The notes below the pieces were generated by a model. The model made no database searches. It worked only from the letters and a program-made list of their open reading frames with translations, and was not told where the DNA came from. Below are positions 48,606 through 58,163 of a DNA stretch of 64,000 bases, in pieces. The stretch is from contig CM055820.1 of the NCBI GenBank assembly GCA_029582265.1, forward strand, positions 14,063,695 through 14,127,694, given 5' to 3'. Origin of the DNA: Zoroaster sp. YZ-2022. Taxonomy: Eukaryota; Echinodermata; Asteroidea; Forcipulatida; Zoroasteridae. The stretch's first letter is position 1, and the number at the start of each line of letters is the position of its first letter. A program made the position numbers and the translations under genes.

Positions 48606-49635
48606 TTATACAGCCTTCTTAATGGGTGGATATTCCGTATCTGGCGGAACAATTTGTAATTCTTCCCTTACAAAACTACGATCAGACCTCGCTTTAAAAA
48701 AAATACAAAATGGGTTGATGTTGTGCTTTTATAGCTTTACCTAAACTATAAATTTTAATAGACCATATAGGATCAGTGACACGACGTCTCGTATCTTTTT
48801 CAGCCTCACCGGGTACGTATAAATATCTAACTAACGAGTTTAAATGGATTCTTTTTTCTTTTTTCTTAGAGATACCTACGCTAACTGGTGAAGCTGGATT
48901 TTGCTCGACAACGGGTAATTTAATCGCTTCTTTAGGTTTTAAATGTACGCCTAGCGGCGCAGACGATATGAGTCTGGTCGTTTCATTATTTAATGCTTTT
49001 AACCCATTTTCTCGCTGCCGCTTCCGTTGCTATTTCTTGTGCGTATTGATGAGAAAATAATCTTTCGGCTAAAGTTCTATTAAATCGCTCTACTATACCC
49101 TGAGCTCTATGATTCCCAGCTTCACTTCTTTGGATTTTTACATTGTGTTGACTCATGATGTTAGTAACGCTCGCCATAAATTCTTTTTCCTGGATCTACT
49201 TTTAAACGCGCTGGCCAAGTTAACGGAGAACGTTTATAAATTTTTTCAAATGCATTGACGACTTAAGCCACAGTTTTATCAGTTAACGGTTCCGCTTCTT
49301 TATAGGCTTCATCTGCAACGGTTAACGCGTACTTGTACGTCTTTTTACCTACACTATCGTGCGGAAGAAACAATAAATCTGCTTGATGAACCTCATTTGG
49401 TTTTTCCAACATTGAATTTGAACTGGTCGGTCTAGGAATGTATTTAGGATAGGGTAAATAAATTTGCTACAGCGCTTGCTTTTTTATCCACTGTGTAACT
49501 ATTTTTTTATTGACTTTAGTTTCTTGAGCTAATTTTTTAATCGCGTCGAGACCTTTCCAGTATCCAACTGGACTATAACACACGTTGGCAAGTTTTGTTT
49601 TTACCTTTAGTGGGTACAGCTACCCGTTTGTCCAT
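48606..49635 (-). pseudogene. Polinton-type integrase, broken
   Basis: ATG at 49635 and TAA at 48608-48606 bound about 340 codons. DDE residues are visible: Asp in VHQADLLFLPHD, Asp in VDPGK, Glu in GIVERFNRTLAERLF. The C-terminal part has LVRYLYVPGEAEKD and TDPIWSIKIYSLGKA followed by an EELQ-VPPD end, as in many invertebrate Polinton-like integrases. Lesions: a frame break near 49570, TAG at 49469-49467, TAA at 49265-49263, frame breaks near 49190, 48995 and 48690. An intact enzyme would insert the element into host DNA. It is convergent with the polymerase. Confidence 0.85.
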
Positions 49636-50356
49636 TTATTATATATAAATTTAGAAAAATAAGAGTAATTACTATACTAAGCTATACTGAGAGAGTAAGA
49701 CTAGCTACCAAGAAAAAAATGCTTTAATTATTGGTTTTGCGACTATAACTGGTCAATAGGTTTGATTATTTATGAGATGTTGGCTAAAGACTAGCTTAGC
49801 GCAGCCGATTTATATAAGATAAAATTAAAACACCAACCCCAGTCAAATCTAACCACAAGTGTTCAGCCGTCCATGTAACTGCTTTTGAAGTGGTTGAAAA
49901 TAACCAACTTAAAACTGCACGGATAATACCAGGAGCTGACTTGGTGGAGCGCGTAACAGCTGCTCTTCCATGCTCCTATAACTTTCTCTATTTTCACTGT
50001 ACTGGGCTTCTGCCAACTAGAGATTTCAGTATCATGTTGCTAATGATACTGTACTGATCCTACTGGATTGGTTTGAAGTGACTTTTTGGACTTTAATGTC
50101 ATTTTTGTGATGTCTGGGATTCTGTGGTTCTACATATATTTGGAGCTACAAGCCTGCAGCCATGATGGAGCTTAATATATGTACAGTATATACCCACTGA
50201 ACGTCTATTCATCTATTCATGTGTGATCATCTGTGCAGAAGCATTGTATCTGCTCTCAACCGAACAATGGATTATTCATCTATTCATGTGTGATCAACTG
50301 TGCAGAAGTATTGTATCTGCTCTCAACCGAACAATGGACTAGATCAGAGCTTCATA

Positions 50357-50839
50357 ATGACTTTCATTCATGTGTTCTTGGTCACCATTCTCGGCTTTGT
50401 TTACTTCTACTTCTTTTCCTGTACAAGTTGTAGCACTATAGATGGCTATTCTGCACTACACACATTTAAGTACAGTGTTTCATCAAAGATAAAATACATT
50501 GGAAAAAGAATCTCCTACTACCAGACTGCCACATCTACATTTACCTTCCACGTTCAGCTTGTAGAATGTGGGGATATTCATCCAAATCCCGGACCTGATA
50601 CTCATCAACAACGTCATGAATCGAACGCTGAGGATTGTCTACATAGGAAGAATTCTGTTACCTCAAACAGGATTCAGTACGATGTGGACATGTTACGGGG
50701 CCTTAACTGCAAGCATTTCCGAGTAACACCAACTGTGTGGACAACTCTCCACACTCTTGAAATTGGCAAGCATCGTACAAAGCGAACTCGGAAGGAAATG
50801 CCGCCGTCGTCTACAAGCACAGACAACTTTAGCGCCTGA
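50357..50839 (+). pseudogene. N-terminal part of LINE copy 2: leader and 2A-like motif
   Basis: The Met at 50357 opens a strongly hydrophobic segment (MTFIHVFLVTILGFVYFYFF), followed about 50 residues later by CGDIHPNPGP (GDIHPNPGP at 50570-50596), a 2A-like motif. A basic stretch (KHRTKRTRK) follows. The ORF ends at 50839; the next domain is in another frame from about 50820. An upstream in-frame Met at 50300 lies in the 5' duplication and is less likely. Confidence 0.75.
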
Positions 50840-53207
50840 ATTAAGTAAAGAATATGTGCGATTTGCCCTCTGGAACGCCAGATCCTTAACAAACAAAGTC
50901 CATATGTTATGTGACTTTGTAATTGGGGATAGCATTGACATCGTAGCCGTCACAGAGACGTGGTGCTCCGGAGATGACCGTGATGATTTCACACTGGCAC
51001 AACTTCTATCTACACTCAGGAACTATGCGTGGTATCATAATCCACGTGTTGGTCGTGCGGGTGGAGGCGTCGGTGTTTGTGTCAACAAATCTTTTCAAAT
51101 TCGAACATTTGAATCTCCAGAATTTGTTTCATTTGAGCACATCAACCTTCTACTGACTTCTCGCCAGCAAACTCCTGTGCAACTGATTGTTATATATCGT
51201 CCTCAAAGAACAAGCACAGGAGAGATAACTGACCAGTCATTCCTTCAAGAATTCTCAACTTTTTTGGAGCAACTGATGTCAACTCCTCATCGATTAATGA
51301 TTGTTGGAGATTTCAACTATCATGTCAACTCTGAAACTGATCGCAACGCTATTCAGTTTATGGACCTCATCACATCCCTCAACTTGAATCAACACGTGTC
51401 CTTTCCTACACATCAAGGTGGTCATACACTTGACCTCATTTTTTCTCGAGATACTGAAAGTTTTGTCAGCGATGTCGGCTCAACCAGCTACCTTCCATCT
51501 GATCATGTAGCTGTTAAGTGTTCCCTGCACATACGTAAGCCTGAACCTGAGAAAATCGCCATCAAAATGCGGAAAATTCGTGACATTAATCATGAAGACT
51601 TTTGCAAAGACATTCTGCAATCTGATTTGTACGTTTCTCCGTCAAATGACATGAATACCCTTATCGATCAATACGAGAGTGTCCTTTCTGCACTCCTTGA
51701 TAAGCATGCGCCGATGATCTCGCGTACAGTTCGATGTCATCCTGACTCTCCTTGGTTCAATAATAAGCTTCGTATAGCAAAGCAAGAACTTCGGGCACTG
51801 GAAAGGAAGGCCTTTTCTCTAAGAGGCCTAGAAATCGACCGTCAGATTTTTAAAGGTGCCTGTCATCAATACAACAATACACTATCATCTGCCAAAAAGC
51901 GGCACCACACAGATCAGCTGAAAGATTGCAGTAACCGTGAGCTGTTCAGAAAGGTGGACCAACTTACTCGTCCACGTTCTGCTAAGGTCCTTCCAAAAAA
52001 TCATGACAGTGAAGTTCCTCTTCCTGAGCGGTTTCTTCAATTCTTTGCTGAGAAAGTCAACAAGATAATGACAGAACTACAGTCATCACTACCTATTGAT
52101 CGACTACCTGAACAGCAGACAACTTTTTCATTTGTCAAATTTAAGCCTGTCGCTGTAAAGGAAGTACTGCAAGTTATCACTAATTCTATTTCTACGACGT
52201 GTAATCTTGACCCGATTCCAACTCACTTGCTAAAGAAATGTCTTCATGAACTTACTCCTATCATTACTTTTGTTATTAATGAGTCATTTAAAAGTGGATA
52301 TTTTCCTGAAAAATTCAAATTTGCAAATATTGTACCAATTCTGAAAGGTCTGAAATGTGATTCTGATGAACTTAAGAATTATCGTCCTATTGCAAACTTG
52401 AAGTTCTTTGCAAAGACATTGGAAAGAATGGCAGCATTACAGTTGCAGCGGTACTTAAATGATCATGAACTTCACGCAAAATTTCAGTCTGGGTATAGAT
52501 CATTCCATAGTGTAGAAACAGCCTTATTGCGAATAACGAATGATATATTGTTAACACTTGATAAGGGTGATGAGGTCGTACTTGTCCTTTTAGATTTTTC
52601 GTCTGCGTTCGACACCATAAAACACGATGTCTTGTTGCAACGCTTGTCGCAAAAGTTTGGTATTTGCAATGGAGCTCTTGACTGGATTGAGTCTTATTTG
52701 TCAAATCGATCCCACACTGTAATTATACAAAATGAAGAATCATCGAGATATTGTATATCTCAAGGGGTACCACAAGGATCAGTGTTAGGTACCCTGTTGT
52801 TCACTCTGTACACTACGCCACTAGAGTCATTAATTGACAAACACAATGTTCATAAAATGTTTTATGCTGATGATACTCAATTGTACATTGCATTTAAGCA
52901 GTTAGATGTAGGCGATGTTATTTCACAAATGGTTGATTGTGTTCAAGCGATTAAAGAATGGTCACAAGTAAATGGTCTCAAGCTTAATAGCAACAAGACC
53001 GAATTTCTTCACATATCCTCTCGTTTTCGTTCGACAAATCCTGTATCATTCATTGATTTGGATGGCACACGGGTTAATTCGGTCAGGAAGTGTAGAAATT
53101 TGGGTGCAATATTTGATGATAAATTTACTATGGACAATTTTGTTTCACAGAAATGCAGATCTGCATCTTTGCACTTCACAAAATTGGAAAAATTCGCAAT
53201 ATGTTAG
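50757..53207 (+). pseudogene. endonuclease-reverse transcriptase of LINE copy 2
   Basis: An 816-codon ORF. Endonuclease: LWNARSLTNK, TETWC, VIYRPQR, VGDFNYHV, SDHVAVKC. Reverse transcriptase: NYRPIANLKF, LLDFSSAFDTIKH, GVPQGSVLGTLLF, FYADDTQLYIAF. All catalytic positions look preserved. The real coding start is upstream in a different frame; the Met at 50757 falls in the shadow of the previous ORF. The C-terminal tail lies in the next ORF. Confidence 0.9.
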
Positions 53208-53695
53208 ATAAGCCAACTACTGAGCGCTTAATTCATGCATTTGTGATGTGTCACCTTGATTTTTGTAACGGTCTCCTTTCTGGGATTCCGGCTCGTCAAG
53301 TGCAAAAGATGCAGGTTGTGCAGAACTCTGCAGCTCGTCTTATTTATCGTGTTAGAAAACAAGAATCTGTGTCTCCCATCATAAGAGACTTACATTGGCT
53401 ACCCATTCATTCTCGCATTTCATTCAAAATGTTGTTGTTGGCATACGAGTGTTTTTATAATTTTGCGCCATCTTATTTGGTTGAGTTGTTGAAACGGTAC
53501 ACACCAGTAAGAAATCTCCGTTCTAGTAAGAAAAAAATGTTTGTTATTCCACCAGTACAGACCAGGTCATATGGTGAACGCAGTTTCACTTACACTGCCT
53601 CAACCTTATGGAACAATCTTCCGGAGCACTTAAAAAACATTGATTCAATTGATAAATTCAAGATTGCCTTAAAGACGCACTTATTTAACATTTAA
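53153..53695 (+). pseudogene. C-terminal tail domain of LINE copy 2
   Basis: Frame-shifted continuation: HLDFCNGLLSGIP, LHWLPIHSRISFKMLLLAYE, RSYGERSFTYTASTLWNNLP, LKTHLFNI, the conserved C-terminal block of CR1/L2-type LINEs. TAA follows at 53693-53695. The break against the preceding ORF lies at about 53160-53205. Confidence 0.85.
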
Positions 53696-53884
53696 TGTAC
53701 CCATTTTTGTTTGAGACCCAGTACATCTTGTATCTTCTATCTTGTACTTCTTTTTCTACAGTGCATAGGGACATGTTTTATAACTATGTGTTATGCGCTA
53801 TATAAAAATCGCTAATTATTATTATTATTATTAAAATTACGTGCATGTAATGAGGGGGTTATCTGCGAGTCACCAATTGTAATA

Positions 53885-55098
53885 AATGGTAGCTATAGAA
53901 AAGGGCCGTTCCCACCTATCTGTATCTAAAGGCTATTGAAAAGTCACACAAAGCTGAAATAACTTCCATTGCTCGAGCATAAAGAGTGCACTATGGTAAA
54001 ATCTACACGATTTCACCTAGTCTTGGTTCAAAACTGTGTTTGTATGTTTATAATACACGATCCCACGGCGCTTCACGGACGCTACAATCACGAACCGCTA
54101 CCAAACACAGTCTTGGGAACTTTGTATAATCTCCCGCCCCCCTCCCGAAAATGGGGATAACCACTACGCATGCGTCAATTTGAAATGCTAGCGCGGCCCA
54201 CGCGCACGCGCATAAACAACAACAGACTGCCATGAAATTGTCTATCAGTGAACACGGCCCGGCAGTCCGGTTTATGCGCGTGCACACCAAAAATGTGGGC
54301 CGCGCAAGCATTTCAAATTGACGCATGCGTAGTAGTTTCCTCGTTTTCAGTGGGAGATTCTATGAAGTTCCCAAGATAGCGGTTCGTGTGTGTGGTAGCG
54401 GTTCGTGATTGTAGCGTTCGCATCGGCATAGCTAGCCACGGGGGTGCCCCCCACTGAAAAAGTCCTGGCTACGCCGCTGAGCGTTCGTGTAGCGCCGTCG
54501 GATCGTGTATCAAAAACATACAACCAAAGTCTTGAACCAAGACTAGATTTCACCCTGCATACAGTCAGAAGATTCTAGGCTACGGTCTACCTAGCCAAAT
54601 GACCTCTGTTTATGTATACACGAAGGCAACTGTAAAACCTTATGGGTATGGCAACAAACAGTCTACTGTCTTACAAACCAAAAATCTTTATTTTTCACTA
54701 ATAGTTCAGAGCATATCACCAATATACAGACAAAACATGCGTCTAAAACTAAGGGCATTACTAAATCAAATCATACGTTCGTCCTCACCCTTAAGGCTAA
54801 CAAAAAAGCTAATTTCCAATGTTTTCTTATTTTATTGAAATTTAATTGTTATTTTCCTTTTATTTCTTTTTAATTTGTTATTTTCCTTTTATTTCTTTTT
54901 AATTTGTTGATACAAAAAAGAACTTGCTTAGTACCTTTTGTAAAGGAACAAAAGTTGGGCCATGTCCAAATGACAGACTAGGGCTTCGGCTATGGCTATG
55001 GCTATGGCCGTTGGCAACACACGCTAACATTGAAGCATAAGCAGACGCGCTGATCTAGCCATAGTCGCAGCCAAAGCCGTCAATTCGGACGCGGGCCT
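53885..55098. repeat. foldback element, copy 2 of 3
   Basis: Very similar to 30771-31997 (AGAAAAGGGCCGTTCCCACC start, palindromic core, TTTTCCTTTTATTTC tail). Its right part (about 54955-55098) has its own inverted ends, GGGCCATGTCCAAATGAC and GTCAATTCGGACGCGGGCC, typical of a small MITE. It lacks about 55 bp present in copies 1 and 3. Confidence 0.75.
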
Positions 55099-55120
55099 TA
55101 CAAAGCATTAACACGTTAAT

Positions 55121-55577
55121 TCATTCGACGCAATCCACTTCCTTTGTCGACATCGCACCTGAAAAAAATAAAATAAAAACATGCTAAATACCAGCAAATC
55201 AATGGATTAATACGATGCAAATTTCCTCATACTTTTTAATGACATTATAATTATTTAGTACTATTTGGTCACCTGGCACTGGGTTGCCGTTTTCTGTGGA
55301 AATACTGACTGTTACGTTTTTAATATTCACACCAAAGTCGAAACTTTCCATTAATGCTCTCACCGTGTTTCTCAGTGACTTCGGAGCAGATTCGTCGGTA
55401 CTCTGACGACTGTTTCAGTTCATCAAACGCTGGATTCCACCAATCTGGAAGGTGACTGTCCATACGTACCATTATCCCGGCGCCATCTTGCATACATGTA
55501 GTAATTGTATTTCCCGCGACAATGTCAAGATCTTCTGCAAGACTGAAGGCGGGGACGCTGCTAAACACAGCATCAAC
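55121..55577 (-). pseudogene. SBP_bac_3 gene fragment, locus B (last two exons)
   Basis: Exons 55577-55364 (214 nt) and 55158-55121 (38 nt, TGA) are identical or nearly so to the last two exons of locus C. They encode VDAVFSS, IMVRMDS, NPAFDELKQSSEYRRIC and the CVE end. The rest of this copy would lie in the gap or is absent. It is probably an assembly or haplotype duplicate of locus C rather than a separate gene. Confidence 0.65.
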
Positions 55578-55927
55578 CTATGTCAGAAAGAGAATATTCA
55601 GAGAATATTAGTGATGCTTAACTTAAATATGTATTGCCAGTGCACGCAGCATGTTTTGCCAGCAATTTCTGGATGTTATTTTCATTGGAACATTGATTAT
55701 TTCCACTAAGAAAGGAAAACAAATAATTATATAGGCCCTACTTTGAAATGAGATATTCCACAAAATAGTTGTCAGAAGCTTGGTTTAACAGTAAAACAAG
55801 TGACAAAATGAATGAATGACGGGACCCATCATAAATGAAATTTGGTTCACTTTTGTTCACTTGTGCTCATGTCTGTATTACTATGGATGACACTCGACGG
55901 CTAGTAAAACAAAGTACACATCTATAT

Positions 55928-56427
55928 NNNNNNNNNNNNNNNNNNNNNNNNNNNNNNNNNNNNNNNNNNNNNNNNNNNNNNNNNNNNNNNNNNNNNNNNN
56001 NNNNNNNNNNNNNNNNNNNNNNNNNNNNNNNNNNNNNNNNNNNNNNNNNNNNNNNNNNNNNNNNNNNNNNNNNNNNNNNNNNNNNNNNNNNNNNNNNNNN
56101 NNNNNNNNNNNNNNNNNNNNNNNNNNNNNNNNNNNNNNNNNNNNNNNNNNNNNNNNNNNNNNNNNNNNNNNNNNNNNNNNNNNNNNNNNNNNNNNNNNNN
56201 NNNNNNNNNNNNNNNNNNNNNNNNNNNNNNNNNNNNNNNNNNNNNNNNNNNNNNNNNNNNNNNNNNNNNNNNNNNNNNNNNNNNNNNNNNNNNNNNNNNN
56301 NNNNNNNNNNNNNNNNNNNNNNNNNNNNNNNNNNNNNNNNNNNNNNNNNNNNNNNNNNNNNNNNNNNNNNNNNNNNNNNNNNNNNNNNNNNNNNNNNNNN
56401 NNNNNNNNNNNNNNNNNNNNNNNNNNN
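55928..56427. other. 500-N assembly gap
   Basis: Exactly 500 N, a conventional size for a gap of unknown length. The 1.66 kb to its left (54271-55927) is repeated to its right (56428-58163). ORFs crossing it are meaningless. Confidence 0.99.
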
Positions 56428-58163
56428 GTTTCGCGTGCACACCAAAATGTGGCCGCGCAAGCATTTCAAATTGACGCATGCGTAGTAGTTTCCTCGTTTT
56501 CAGTGGGAGATTCTATGAAGTTCCCAAGATAGCGGTTCGTGTGTGTGGTAGCGGTTCGTGATTGTAGCGTTCGCATCGGCATAGCCACGGGGGTGCCCCC
56601 AACGAAAAAATCCCGATAGTCTCCCCCCCCCCTCCCCCACTGAAAAAGTCCTGGCTACGCCGCTGAGCGTTCGTGTAGCGCCGTCGGATCGTGTATCAAA
56701 AACATACAACCAAAGTCTTGAACCAAGACTAGATTTCACCCTGCATACAGTCAGAAGATTCTAGGCTACGGTCTACCTAGCGAAATGACCTCTGTTTATG
56801 TATACACGAAGGCAACTGTAAAACCTTATGGGTATGGCAACAAACAGTCTACTGTCTTACAAACCAAAAATCTTTATTTTTCACTAATAGTTCAGAGCAT
56901 ATCACCAATATACAGACAAAACGTGCGTCTAAAACTAAGGGCATTACTAAATCAAATCATACGTTCGTCCTCACCCTTAAAGGCTAACAAAAAGGTCAAC
57001 TTTAAGTTTTTGATTTTTTTTTCACAACTTAATTCAAAATAAAAAGCAAAAAGCTAATTTCCAATGTTTTCTTATTTTATTGATATTTAATTGTTATTTT
57101 CCTTTTATTTCTTTTTAATTTGTTATTTTCCTTTTATTTCTTTTTAATTTGTTGATACAAAAACGAACTTGCTTTTACCTTTTGTAAAGGAACAAAAGTT
57201 GGGCCATGTCCAAATGACAGACTAGGGCTTCGGCTATGGCTATGGCTATGGCCGTTGGCAACACACGCTAACATTGAAGCATAAGCAGACGCGCTGATCT
57301 AGCCATAGTCGCAGCCAAAGCCGTCAATTCGGACGCGGGCCTTACTTAACACGTTAATTCATTCGACGCAATCCACTTCCTTTGTCGACATCGCACCTGA
57401 AAAAAATAAAATAAAAACATGCTAAATACCAGCAAATCAATGGATTAATACGGTGCAAATTTCCTCATACTTTTTAATGACATTATAATTATTTAGTACT
57501 ATTTGGTCACCTGGCACTGGGTTGCCGTTTTCTGTGGAAATACTGACTGTTACGTTTTTAATATTCACACCAAAGTCGAAACTTTCCATTAATGCTCTCA
57601 CCGTGTTTCTCAGTGACTTCGGAGCAGATTCGTCGGTACTCTGACGACTGTTTCAGTTCATCAAACGCTGGATTCCACCAATCTGGAAGGTGACTGTCCA
57701 TACGTACCATTATCCCGGCGCCATCTTGCATACATGTAGTAATTGTATTTCCCGCGACAATGTCAAGATCTTCTGCAAGACTGAAGGCGGGGACGCTGCT
57801 AAACACAGCATCAACCTATGTCAGAAAGAGAATATTCAGAGAATATTAGTGATGCTTAACTTAAATATGTATTGCCAGTGCACGCAGCATGTTTTGCCAG
57901 CAATTTCTGGATGTTGTTTTCATTGGAACATTGATTATTTCCACTAAGAAAGGAAAACAAATAATTATATAGGCCCTACTTTGAAATGAGATATTCCACA
58001 AAATAGTTGTCAGAAGCTTGGTTTAACAGTAAAACAAGTGACAAAATGAATGAATGACGGGACCCATCATAAATGAAATTTGGTTCACTTTTGTTCACTT
58101 GTGCTCATGTCTGTATTACTATGGATGACACTCGACGGCTAGTAAAACAAAGTACATCTATAT
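56428..58163. repeat. duplicate of 54271-55927 across the gap
   Basis: It repeats the second half of the foldback element (copy 3) and the last two SBP exons, with about 98% identity apart from indels (about 30 bp near 56605-56635 and about 55 bp near 56990-57045). The left contig stops exactly where this similarity ends (AAAGTAC..ATCTATAT). Confidence 0.9.

Larger units (their letters stand above)
44442..48622 (+). pseudogene. protein-primed DNA polymerase B, frame-broken
   Basis: Coding segments in order: 44442-44912, 44843-45625, 45652-46857, 46875-47090, then after an inserted element 47722-47910, 47858-48385, and a last out-of-frame part ending at TAA 48620-48622. Together they span N-terminal region, exonuclease motifs (YADFEA; NLRGYDSHLI; a YVRTDVLLLADVF block), a cysteine/histidine insert (DHCHITGKYR), polymerase motif A (YLDANNLYGYA), motif B ([13 protein letters not shown]) and motif C (YTDTDSL). 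This matches the 'organellar and viral' type B family of Polintons. Most breaks lie in A-runs (near 44860, 45615, 46830, 47885, 48375), so sequencing error may explain some. The 3' end overlaps the integrase gene by 17 bp, tail to tail. Confidence 0.88.
43600..49640. mobile_element. Polinton/adintovirus-like module, decayed (PolB + integrase)
   Basis: About 6 kb of AT-rich, densely coding DNA holds two small ORFs, protein-primed DNA polymerase B (plus strand) and a retroviral-type integrase (minus strand). The pair PolB + integrase is the signature of Polintons (Mavericks) and related adintoviruses. Capsid, ATPase and protease genes expected of a full element are absent, as are recognisable terminal inverted repeats. 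Every large gene is frame-broken, and a Kolobok-like element sits in PolB. Confidence 0.8.
50207..53835 (+). mobile_element. CR1/L2-like non-LTR retrotransposon, copy 2 (nearly intact)
   Basis: A 5' tandem duplication (period about 68 bp, 50207-50340, CAGAAG.ATTGTATCTGCTC twice) precedes the ORFs. Leader + 2A-like motif, endonuclease, reverse transcriptase and tail follow, and the element ends GCGCTATATAAAAATCGC plus (ATT)n at 53815-53835. Only two frame breaks (near 50820 and 53180) separate three long ORFs. Sequence to about 49850 may be additional 5' UTR. Confidence 0.88.

Noticed and set aside
55835..56485. ORFs of 185-216 codons across the gap
   Set aside because: They consist mostly of N.
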